From Sva-07 sp963829585 (GTDB lineage Bacteria > Actinomycetota > Acidimicrobiia > Acidimicrobiales > Ilumatobacteraceae), in contig CAWHJD010000024.1 of NCBI GenBank assembly GCA_963829585.1, positions 1 through 64,000 on the forward strand: a DNA stretch of 64,000 nucleotides. The letters are read 5' to 3'. Each line of letters starts with the position of its first letter. Positions within the stretch are counted from its first letter, which is position 1. The notes under the pieces were generated by a model, which saw only the letters and a program-made list of their open reading frames with translations, was not told the origin of the DNA and searched no databases. This document shows positions 35,115-42,537 of this stretch, one piece after another. Both the position numbers and the translations under genes were made by a program.

Positions 35115-36032
35115 ATGAAGACCCTGCGCACACCCGATGAGCGTTTCGCCGATCTGCCCGGCTACCCGTTCGCGCCTCACTACGCCGAGATCCCCGACGG
35201 CGACGCCGACGAACCAGGGGGCACCCTGCGCGTCCACTACGTCGACGAGGGCCCGCGCGATGCCGCACCGATCCTGCTGATGCACGGCGAGCCGTCGTGG
35301 AGCTACCTGTACCGCAAGATGATCCCGATCCTCGTCGAGGCCGGCCACCGCGTCGTCGCTCCCGACCTCGTCGGTTTCGGCCGGAGCGACAAGCCGACCG
35401 AGATGAGCGACTACACCTACGCCCGCCACGTCGCCTGGATGCAGGCGCTGCTGATCGACCATCTCGACCTCGCCGACGCGACCTTCTTCGGCCAGGACTG
35501 GGGTGGGCTCGTGGGCCTCCGCGTCGTGACCGCCGACCCCGACCGTTTCGCCCGCATCGTGCTGGGCAACACCGGGCTGCCGACGGGTGACGGACCGCTC
35601 AGCGACGCGTTCATGGCGTGGCAGAAGTTCTCGCAGGAGACGCCCGTGTTCGACATCGGCTTCCTGCTGAACAGCGCAACGGTCACCGAGTTGAGCGCGG
35701 GCGAGATCGCCGCGTACGACGCGCCGTTCCCCGACGACTCGTACAAGGCCGGCGCGCGGATCTTCCCGTCGCTGGTGCCGACACGCCCCGACGACCCCGC
35801 CGCCGCCGACAACCGCGCCGCATGGAAGGTGCTCGAGGCGTGGACCAAGCCGCTGATCACGTGCTTCAGCGACAGCGACCCGGTCACGGCCGGCGGCGAG
35901 CGCGTGTTCCAGCAGCGTGTGCCGGGTGCCGCCGGACAACCCCACGTGACGATCGAGCGGGCGGCCCACTTCCTCCAGGAGGACGGCGCCGAACAGATCG
36001 CCCGGGTGCTGATCGACGCCATCGGCAGATGA
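35115..36032 (+). CDS. Haloalkane dehalogenase-like alpha/beta hydrolase
   Basis: 305 residues from ATG 35115, 3 nt after the MBL gene. ILLMHGEPSWSYLYRKMIP (oxyanion Glu59), FFGQDWGGLVGLR (nucleophile Asp128, halide-binding Trp129) and ERAAHFLQEDGAEQI (catalytic His near 284) match subfamily-I haloalkane dehalogenases such as DhlA. The residues of the nucleophile elbow fit a dehalogenase rather than an esterase. It would release halide from haloalkanes, or hydrolyse related epoxides, in the cytoplasm. The end overlaps the next gene (ATGA). Confidence 0.82.
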   Translation: MKTLRTPDERFADLPGYPFAPHYAEIPDGDADEPGGTLRVHYVDEGPRDAAPILLMHGEPSWSYLYRKMIPILVEAGHRVVAPDLVGFGRSDKPTEMSDYTYARHVAWMQALLIDHLDLADATFFGQDWGGLVGLRVVTADPDRFARIVLGNTGLPTGDGPLSDAFMAWQKFSQETPVFDIGFLLNSATVTELSAGEIAAYDAPFPDDSYKAGARIFPSLVPTRPDDPAAADNRAAWKVLEAWTKPLITCFSDSDPVTAGGERVFQQRVPGAAGQPHVTIERAAHFLQEDGAEQIARVLIDAIGR

Positions 36033-36895
36033 CCGACTGGATCGAACTCACCCGACGAGCCGGGTTCGTCTCGCACCGGTTGATCGGCTGGATCTACTGG
36101 GACCCCGTCGCCATCGAGAACTACGCCGCGCTCGGACCCGACCCGTTCACGTACTACACCGCCACCCGTGGGGCGACGCTGGCCGACGCCGGCAATGCCG
36201 CGGTCATCGCCGCGTTCTACTCGATCAGTCCGCCCTTCATCTCGATGTGCCTCGACCAGTGCCGCGAGCGCACCACGTTCGCCGAGGCCGCGGCCGCTCG
36301 CGACGCCGGTGTCGTGGCGGGCCTGCGGGCGTACGTCCCGGAGATCTGCGACGAGCTCGCATCGCTGGCCGATCCCCTGTGGGCGGCCGCGGAAGCGTTG
36401 CCCATCGCCGGTCGGGTGCTGTACGGCACCTGCCGTGACTGGCCCCGGCCCGACGACCCGCTCCTGTCCGCCTGGCTGGCCGTCAACTGCATCCGTGAAT
36501 GGCGCGGCGACACGCACTGGGCGATCCTGATCGCCGAGGATGTCGGCCAGGTCGAGTCGGGGATCCTCCACGGAGCGTGGATGAACTACGCCGACGACTG
36601 GCTGCCGCGCAGCCGCGGCGCCGACGATGCCGCGCTCGAGGCGGCGTTCGCCGAGCTCGAACGGCGTGGCCTCGCCACCGACGGTGCCGTCAACGCTCGC
36701 GGCATCGAGTACCGCCAGGAGTTGGAGGACCGTCTCGACGGCCTCGCCTGCGTCGCGTGGAAGGCGCTCGGCGAGCAGCGAACACTGCAGTTCCTCGACC
36801 TGGTCGAGCCCGTCGGGGCACGCCTCGTCGAACGCATCGACCTCACCGCGGGACCCAACTGGATGCCCGCCGCCCGAGACAGGCCCCCACGATGA
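36029..36895 (+). CDS. SCO6745-type conserved protein
   Basis: 288 residues from ATG 36029, overlapping the dehalogenase stop. The all-helical actinobacterial SCO6745-like family is recognisable from the opening GFVSHRLIGWIYWDPVAIENY, the central LADPLWAAAEALPIAGRVLY and GDTHWAILIAEDVGQVESGIL. Its biochemical role is unknown; in other genomes it is often found with catabolic genes. It is part of the TetR-led operon. Confidence 0.7.
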   Translation: MTDWIELTRRAGFVSHRLIGWIYWDPVAIENYAALGPDPFTYYTATRGATLADAGNAAVIAAFYSISPPFISMCLDQCRERTTFAEAAAARDAGVVAGLRAYVPEICDELASLADPLWAAAEALPIAGRVLYGTCRDWPRPDDPLLSAWLAVNCIREWRGDTHWAILIAEDVGQVESGILHGAWMNYADDWLPRSRGADDAALEAAFAELERRGLATDGAVNARGIEYRQELEDRLDGLACVAWKALGEQRTLQFLDLVEPVGARLVERIDLTAGPNWMPAARDRPPR

Positions 36896-36920
36896 CCGTA
36901 CCCACCCAAGGAGCACCATC

Positions 36921-37790
36921 ATGAGCACGAACTCACCCGGCTACGGCCAGGTCGACCGCGACTACGGCATGCGCCTCGCGACCACACCGGCCGACGAGGA
37001 CGGCCCGGTCTGGATGGTCAACCTGATGAAGTACCGCGAGGTCGCCCAGTACGCCGACGGTCGCGAGTCGACCATCAGCGGCCTGGAGGCCGACGACGAG
37101 TACTCACCGGTCGACTCGCTCCGCGCCATCGGCGCCGAGCCGGTGTTCTTCGGGCCCGTCGAGCAGCAGTTGCTCGGCGACGCGCCGATCTGGGATCGCA
37201 TCGGCGTCGTGAAGTACCCGACCCGTCGTGCGTTCATCGACATGCAGTCCCGACCGGAGTTCAAGACGTCGCACGAGCACAAGGAAGCCGGCATGGAGCA
37301 GACCATCGTGATGGGCTGCCGGCCGATGCCGTACCCCGTCGCTCCCGCCGGCGTGCACGAGGTCGACTGGGCCGACGTGCCCTTCCCGCCGACCGACGAC
37401 GACGGGCCGGTGATGGTGCTGCACGTGATCCGCTTCGACGATCCCGAGGCCGCGCACATCACGCCGACGCACATGGAGGCCTACCAGTCCGCGGCGGCGG
37501 TCTCGGCGTCGAAGCACGGCGTGCGCATCGCCGGATGGTTCTCCGTGGAGGGCACGATCGTCGGCGACGGGCGCGCCTGGCACCAGGTGCGGTTCAACTC
37601 GTTCCCGAGCAAGCAGGCGTTCATGGCCGTGGTGACCGATCCGGCCCGTCTGGAGGCCCAGAAGGACCATCGGCAGAAGGCGATCGCCGACACCTACACG
37701 ATGATCGTGCGTCCGACCATCGATCGTCTGCGCGAGTCGGTCAATCCTCCACCAGACGACCTTGCATCAGGGGTCAGACCCCTTCTGTAA
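36921..37790 (+). CDS. Protein with two DUF1330/EthD-like dimeric alpha-beta-barrel modules
   Basis: 289 residues from ATG 36921 with an AAGGAG upstream. Two ferredoxin-like halves are suggested: VWMVNLMKYREVAQYADG...VVKYPTRRAFIDMQSRPEF and VMVLHVIRFDDPEAAHITPT...VRFNSFPSKQAFMAVVTDP. Such folds bind small hydrophobic ligands or haem or act as simple monooxygenases. The C-terminus DDLASGVRPLL and its stop are encoded by palindrome C3. Family placement is by pattern only. Confidence 0.6.
   Translation: MSTNSPGYGQVDRDYGMRLATTPADEDGPVWMVNLMKYREVAQYADGRESTISGLEADDEYSPVDSLRAIGAEPVFFGPVEQQLLGDAPIWDRIGVVKYPTRRAFIDMQSRPEFKTSHEHKEAGMEQTIVMGCRPMPYPVAPAGVHEVDWADVPFPPTDDDGPVMVLHVIRFDDPEAAHITPTHMEAYQSAAAVSASKHGVRIAGWFSVEGTIVGDGRAWHQVRFNSFPSKQAFMAVVTDPARLEAQKDHRQKAIADTYTMIVRPTIDRLRESVNPPPDDLASGVRPLL
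37762..37790. repeat. Palindromic repeat family C, copy 3 (coding tail and stop)
   Basis: TTGCATCAGGGGTCAGACCC then CTTCTGTAA. It is near-identical to the reverse complement of copy 2 at 31958-31985 and supplies the C-terminus and TAA of the preceding gene. Copies 2 and 3 bracket the sulfatase-dehalogenase operon in inverted orientation. Confidence 0.88.
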
Positions 37791-37814
37791 GGTTGTGGCT
37801 CCGTGGGAGGGACC

Positions 37815-38531
37815 ATGCCGGAGGAGTTCGAGGGAGATCTCGCAGGGGCGGTGTTCTGGGGCGCCGATCTCAAGGGCGCCCGGTTCCGTGACGTCGACCT
37901 GACCGACGCGAAGATCAGCCACGCGTGGTTCGTCAACGTCGACATCGATGCGCTGATCGACCGGGTCGTCATCAACGGGGTCGATGTCACGGACTACGTG
38001 AACGAACGCGACCCCTGGTACCCGCTGCGAGCAATGCTTCGGCCCACCGACCCGGAGGGCATGCGGTCGGCATGGGCGGCGCTCGAGAACGAGTGGGCGA
38101 CGACGATCGCCCGGGCCCGAACGCTTCCCGATGGCCTGCTGCACGAGTCCGTCGAGGGTGAGTGGTCGTTCGTGGAGACGCTGCGACATCTCGTCTTCGC
38201 GATGGACAAGTGGTTCACGGCTCCCATCCTGGCCGAGCCGTTCCATCCGATCGGGATGCCGAACTCCGGCTCCGTCGACTTCCCGTGGCCCGGACTGGAG
38301 TACGAACTGACGCCGTCGGTCTCGGACGTGCTCGCCGTGCGCGCCGACCGCTCAACCCGCTTTCGCGAGTACCTGACAGCGGTCACGACGGCCGACCTGA
38401 CGCGAACCATCGACGTACCCGAGAACGGTCCGCACCCCCTTCGGGAGTGCATCTACACCGTCTTCGAGGAGGAGTTCTGGCACAACCGCTACGCGCTGCG
38501 CGATCTCGGGCAACTCGAAGCGTTGAAGTGA
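37815..38531 (+). CDS. DinB-like protein with pentapeptide-repeat N-terminus
   Basis: 238 residues. ATG 37815 is preferred over GTG 37803 because GGAGG lies 4 nt upstream. Residues ~10-30 are pentapeptide-like (LAGAVFWGADLKGARFRDVD). The rest is a DinB/YfiT-type four-helix bundle with metal His candidates in ETLRHLVFAMDKWF and FWHNRYALRDLG. DinB-like actinobacterial proteins are often thiol-transferases or detoxification enzymes. The combination with a pentapeptide strip is seen in some actinobacteria. It is the last gene of the TetR-led run, 24 nt after palindrome C3. Confidence 0.72.
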   Translation: MPEEFEGDLAGAVFWGADLKGARFRDVDLTDAKISHAWFVNVDIDALIDRVVINGVDVTDYVNERDPWYPLRAMLRPTDPEGMRSAWAALENEWATTIARARTLPDGLLHESVEGEWSFVETLRHLVFAMDKWFTAPILAEPFHPIGMPNSGSVDFPWPGLEYELTPSVSDVLAVRADRSTRFREYLTAVTTADLTRTIDVPENGPHPLRECIYTVFEEEFWHNRYALRDLGQLEALK

Positions 38532-38535
38532 CCGA

Positions 38536-38989
38536 TCAGGCTCGGGCGAGCACCTTGTCGAGTCCGCGTAGTGCGAGCCGGAATCCGAGACGCCCGGCGA
38601 ACGCCGCCACCGGCGCCAGGAAGCGGGGCAGGTAGGGCACGGTGACGTCTTCGCGCCAGAGCGAGCATCGTGCCCGCGCCGTCGGGGCGGACCGTGAACC
38701 CGGCCGATCCGCCGAGGATCGGGCCCAGCTTGTCGACGTCGCAGATCCCCGTGGAGGCAGCGTCGTCCCAGTCGCAACGGGTCACCCGCATGCGATCCTC
38801 CAGCGCCACGGGCCGCACGCCGCTCCACGCCGTGAACGTGTAGCCCACTTCCGTGGGATCACCCGGCTCCGCCTCCACCTTCGTCGCAGGGATCCACGCA
38901 CCGTGGCCGGGCCAGTCGACGAGTTCGTCCCACACCCGGCGCACCGGCGCCTCGAATCGCCGGGTCAGCTCGAAGTGCACACGTGCCAT
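38536..38989 (-). CDS. SRPBCC family protein, one-base frameshift
   Basis: Start ATG 38989 (MARVHFELTRRFEAPVRRVWDE). The fold runs VWDELVDWPGHGAWIP and FTVRPDGAGTML. Removing one base near 38,665 restores the frame into LLWREDVTVPYLPRF and GFRLALRGLDKVLARA, ending at TGA 38536, giving ~150 residues. The restored end is the usual amphipathic last helix of polyketide-cyclase-like proteins. Ligand unknown. Confidence 0.7.
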
Positions 38990-39022
38990 CCCCCGATCCT
39001 CCCAGACCCACCACCCGCGCGC

Positions 39023-39080
39023 ACCGGTTTGCGTGACAGTTCGGTTGGGACGGGCCAACCGAACTGCAACGCAAACCGGT
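39023..39080. repeat. Palindromic repeat family B, copy 3
   Basis: Outer arms ACCGGTTTGCGT and ACGCAAACCGGT, inner arms CAGTTCGGTTGG and CCAACCGAACTG, centre GACGGG. A two-base mismatch (GA against CA) sits between the outer and inner arms. Confidence 0.92.
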
Positions 39081-39113
39081 TTTCGGGGTCGGGTGTGGGG
39101 CGGGGTTCACCCC

Positions 39114-39170
39114 ACCGGTTTGCGTGACAGTTCGGTTGGGACGGGCCAACCGAACTGCAACGCAAACCGG
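39114..39170. repeat. Palindromic repeat family B, copy 4
   Basis: Same sequence as copy 3 with the same internal mismatch, placed ~90 bp away in the same orientation. The pair lies directly after the linalool-dehydratase-like gene (minus strand) and may end that operon. Confidence 0.92.
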
Positions 39171-39196
39171 GTTTCTGGGGTCGGGTGTGGGGTGGG

Positions 39197-40673
39197 TCAG
39201 TAGCTGCCGCGGAGGAGTTCGAGGTCGGCGGCGACCATCGGGACGCGGATGTGCACGCCGCTGGTCGACAGATCGAGGCTGACGCCGTCGAGGCCGTGGA
39301 CGTCCCACTGGCGGGGCTCGGCGCCGACGAGCCGGAAGCTGGTGAACACGTTGCGGTCTTCGCGCAGCGGCGCCAGTCGGAGGTGCAGGTTGCCGTCGAT
39401 CCACTCGGCGCGGGTGAACGCCATCGCCGGGAAGTCGACGTCGACGATCTGGGGGCACGTCTCGAGCGGTGCCGCCGAGAGCCGTGTCCACTGGCCGGGC
39501 CCGGCAGCCTCCGCCGCGGCCAGGAAGGCGTTGAACTGACCGCGCGGGTACGGCTCGTTCAGCCCCATCCCCCACGTGAACTCACCGAGCGCGGTGTCCC
39601 AGGTCGGTTCGTACGACGCCTCGATCGCGGTGGCCAGCCGGTCGGCGAGTTCGTGCAGTCTCCCACTCCCGAGCCAGCACCAGCGAGGATCCGGCACCAC
39701 GGCTCGGCGAGAGCGGCACGGCGATGGAACGGTCCCAGCCCAACATCGACGTCCCGGCGTCGAACAACCGCCGGGCGTCAGCCGGTACCTGCGGTGCCGC
39801 GTAGAACGACGTCGTCAGCGCGGCTGCAACGGGCAGGCGATGGTGCACGTCGAGCACCGGGTCGTAGTAGAAGGTCGTCGTCTGCGGCGCCGCCTCGCCG
39901 GCCAGGTCGAGGTAGTGCTCGCGGGCGTACGCCCACCACGGCTCGAACGCCTGAGCGTTGAAGTCGGTCCCGTACCGGTTGTCGTGAAGCCTCAGACCGA
40001 GGCCGGCTCCGGCCAGTCAAAACGGCCAGACCTTGGTGTTCTCTCAATGACACCCGACGGGCGCCGCCAACCACTGTCGCCTCAGGTGATCGGCGATCTC
40101 ACTGTGCGTCCAGGTGAAGGTGTTGTCGCCGTCGCGGATCATCTCGAACGGTTCGTTCCACCGGTCGTGAGCACCGGGCGCGTTGTCGACCATCGAACGG
40201 ATGCCGAGCAGCACGAGCAGGAAACCCTTGTAGAACAGCATCCCGTCGGCGGCGACCGGATCCATCTGCACTCCCCACGGCTCGATGCCGTTCGCCGTCC
40301 AGCCGGGCACGTCGTAGTCGCCCCACAGCTCCGGCGGGATGAACAGGCGGTAGAGGTCGGGATAGTCGGCCCGGTCGGGGTCGTGGCCGAACTGGGTGAG
40401 CCAGTCGGCGGCCGACCACCAGCCGGTGTGCCGTTCGATCAGCTGATCGAGGATCGCGACGTACGGCTCGGTCCACGCCGGCGTGCGGTGCGCCATGAGG
40501 CCCATCGCGTACGACGAGTCGACGAGGTCGAACCGGTGCCAGCTGGCCATCGGCGGATCGGACCGGTTGTCCCAGTGTGGGTGGGGCGACCCGGTCCGGC
40601 TCCAGTCGTCGGGCGTGTGCGCCTTGCGGTGCAGATACCGCAACCAACCGAGCGATCGTGCGGAGAGCTCCAT
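39197..40673 (-). CDS. Linalool dehydratase/isomerase-like enzyme with two in-frame TGA (putative selenocysteine) codons
   Basis: The start ATG 40673 shares its A with the LLM stop (TGATG). The frame reads 209 residues, TGA (40046-40044), eight residues (ENTKVWPF), a second TGA (40019-40017), then LAGAGLGLRLHDNRYGTDF onward. Removing one G in GGG at 39664-39662 then carries it to a stop at 39197, ~491 residues in all. Family signs: FDLVDSSYAMGLMAHRTPAW (Asp49 and Tyr55, six apart like Asp39/Tyr45 of the Castellaniella enzyme), WWSAADWLTQF, LFYKGFLLVLLGI, WNEPFEMIRDG and WTHSEIADHL. In relatives the block reads C-E-x7-C then a 'G-x-L-x-D-x-x-x-G-T' stretch; here both Cys positions, nine apart like catalytic Cys171/Cys180, are TGA. 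TGA is an ordinary stop elsewhere in this window. I infer selenocysteine at 210 and 219. A pseudogene is the main alternative. Confidence 0.8.
39989..40003 (-). promoter_or_regulatory. Candidate bacterial SECIS hairpin for the second UGA
   Basis: GCCUC (40003-39999) pairs with GAGGC (39993-39989) around the loop GGUCU. The loop begins 18 nt after the second UGA. GGUCU resembles the apical loop of the E. coli fdhF SECIS. The stem can coexist with the first hairpin. Confidence 0.6.
40005..40032 (-). promoter_or_regulatory. Candidate bacterial SECIS hairpin for the first UGA
   Basis: On the transcript CUGGCC (40029-40024) pairs with GGCCGG (40014-40009). One more U-A pair follows, then two G-C pairs past a bulged G. 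The nine-base loop GUUUUGACU starts 20 nt after the first UGA and begins with G, as in the published bacterial SECIS consensus (G in the first two loop positions, 16-37 nt spacing). The second UGA lies in this loop. Confidence 0.6.
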
Positions 40674-41580
40674 CAGAGCCGGTCGGCGAGGAACGCTCTG
40701 GTGCGAGCGCGGTCCTCGGCGTTGTCGGCGAACTCCGACGCAGCGAACAAGGTGACGCCGGCCGCGACGAGTTCGTCCATGCCGACCGGCGCAGGTGGCC
40801 TCGTCGCCGATGATGGCGAGATCCTCCGGGCCGGCGACGCCTTCGTGGTCGAGCATCGCCCGGTACGACGGCAGGCGGCCGTAGATCGTGAATGTCTTGG
40901 CGGCGTTCGCACGGGCGGCAGTCGGCGTCGTCGGTGACCCAGATGGGGAAGCCGGCGGCGATCTGCGGAGCGGGTCGACCTGCCGCCTCGGCGGCCTCGC
41001 TGATGGTCGGCACGGTGAGCGACGCCAGCGTGGCCGCCCCCGTCATCCACGTGATCGTGCCGTCGCAGCGGGCACCGGCCAGGCGCAGCATCTGCGGGCC
41101 CAGCGCCGCGAAGAGGACGGGAGGTGCGACGGCGTCGATGTCCAACTTCCCGCGGGCCGTGACGGTCTCGCCGACGAAGCTCACGGACTCGCCGCCCAAC
41201 AGCGGCATCAGCACCTCGAGGTACTCGCGGGCGTGGCGCAACGGCTTGTCGAACGACTGGCCCCACATGCCCTCGACGACCGGCTGGTGCGACAGCCCGA
41301 TCCCCAGTGTGAAGTTGCCACCGGTCAGCATGCTGGTGGTCATCGCCTGCTCGGCCATCACCATCGGGTGCCGGGGGTAGGTCGGCACGACGGACGTCCC
41401 GAAGCGGAAGTTCGGCACGTGCTGGGCGACCGCACCGATGATGTTCATCGCCTCGACCGACTGGACGAGCTGCGGCAGCCAGTAGGAGGCGAAGCCCGCA
41501 TCGGCGGCCGCCTTCACGTCGGCGATGACCCCGGCCAACCCGCTCCGTCCACTGACGCCACCGAAGATCCCAATGTCCAT
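40673..41580 (-). CDS. LLM-class F420-dependent oxidoreductase, two one-base frameshifts
   Basis: Start ATG 41580 (MDIGIFGGVSGRSGLAGV); GTG 41583 is possible. Visible motifs are ADAGFASYWLPQLVQSVEAM, VPNFRFGTSVVPTYPRHPMVMAEQAMT and GGNFTLGIGLSHQPVVEGMWG. Removing one base near 40,917 and one near 40,789 restores ARANAAKTFTIYGRLPSYR, MLDHEGVAGPEDLAIIGDEA and MDELVAAGVTLFAASEF to a TGA that overlaps the linalool-dehydratase-like ATG. About 302 residues. It probably catalyses a redox step on the same substrate as the downstream enzyme. Confidence 0.78.
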
Positions 41581-41611
41581 CACGCCAACGTAACGGACGA
41601 CGACGTGTCGT

Positions 41612-42430
41612 TCAGCCGTCGTAGAAGTACGGCTCGTGGAGTCCCACGAGATCGCGCTCGCGACGCGTCACGGCTCGTTCGATCGCCTCGCGTGACAGCT
41701 GGTTCGCGACATCGGTCGTGCGGATCCGCTGCGCGATGTCGCGCCGGCCGTAGTGGACCTGCAGGAACAGCCGTCCGCTCCCGCCATCGGCCGGCGTGCC
41801 ACGGTGCCAGACGTCCGACACGAACAGCGCCACGTCGCCCGCCTCGCCCTCGAGGAGCACGGGAGGACGACCGTCGTAGGTGAGGTCCGGATCCTCGATC
41901 TGCGACAGCGGTGCGAGCCGGCCGGATCGATGACTGCCCGGCACCACTGCCGTCGGACCGTCGGCCGCGGCACAGTCCTTCAGCAGCAGGTGGGCGCCGA
42001 TCGCGAACACCGGATACGGGATGCGATCGTCCCAGTCGACGCCCTTCGGTCGGGGCACGTGCGGGCCGGCATCGCAGTGCCATGGACCGCCGCCGAACTC
42101 GGGCGGGTTCCACCACGCAGTGTTCGCGATCACATGGCAGTCGTCGCCGAGGAGCGGCTCGATGACGGCGAGAATCTCGGGCGCTCCGACCGCCGCCTGC
42201 GAACGCGCGCCGAAATTGAGCATCTCGTAACGGAACTCGTCCCGATCGGACCGGCCTCGTTCGGGAGCGCGAGTTGCGAAGGCATGCTCGATCTCGTCGG
42301 TCAGCGCGATGATCTCGTCGGGCGTGAGCACACCGCGCAGCACGGTGTACCCGTCACGTTCGAGTTCTCGACTCGCCTCCGGAGCGTCGGCCGTCAGGAG
42401 GGCGAGGTTCTTGCCCACTCGCTTGATCAT
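41612..42430 (-). CDS. Phytanoyl-CoA dioxygenase (PhyH) family protein
   Basis: 272 residues from ATG 42430 (MIKRVGKNLALLTADAP). It is a 2-oxoglutarate/Fe(II) dioxygenase of the PhyH type: the HxD motif in GGPWHCDAGPHVPRP, the distal His in FVSDVWHRGTPADGG and Arg in RLFLQVHYGRRD. PhyH enzymes hydroxylate branched isoprenoid-type acyl chains and other small molecules. It lies 31 nt upstream of the LLM gene and is the likely first gene of the PhyH-LLM-linalool-dehydratase operon. The context suggests terpenoid oxidation. Confidence 0.85.
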   Translation of the reverse strand: MIKRVGKNLALLTADAPEASRELERDGYTVLRGVLTPDEIIALTDEIEHAFATRAPERGRSDRDEFRYEMLNFGARSQAAVGAPEILAVIEPLLGDDCHVIANTAWWNPPEFGGGPWHCDAGPHVPRPKGVDWDDRIPYPVFAIGAHLLLKDCAAADGPTAVVPGSHRSGRLAPLSQIEDPDLTYDGRPPVLLEGEAGDVALFVSDVWHRGTPADGGSGRLFLQVHYGRRDIAQRIRTTDVANQLSREAIERAVTRRERDLVGLHEPYFYDG

Positions 42431-42537
42431 CGTCGGATCATTCCACAACGGTTCGGGTGCCCCGACGACGCACCGCATCGAAGGATGGCGCACGCATGGA
42501 AGGATGACGACGTGGCAGGCGACGGGGGCGCGGACGA

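Noticed and set aside
39197..40043. Treating the sequence after the first TGA as an unrelated gene or a decayed pseudogene
   Set aside because: Family-like coding continues in the same frame through both TGA codons and the two codons fall exactly on the two catalytic Cys columns; random decay would not pick these two only. Kept as an alternative until raw reads are checked.
39197..40673. Reassignment of UGA to Trp, Cys or Gly as a code change
   Set aside because: TGA ends many intact genes in this window, including the amidase at 8655-8657, the heliorhodopsin at 5926-5928 and overlapping ATGA junctions, so UGA is a normal stop here.
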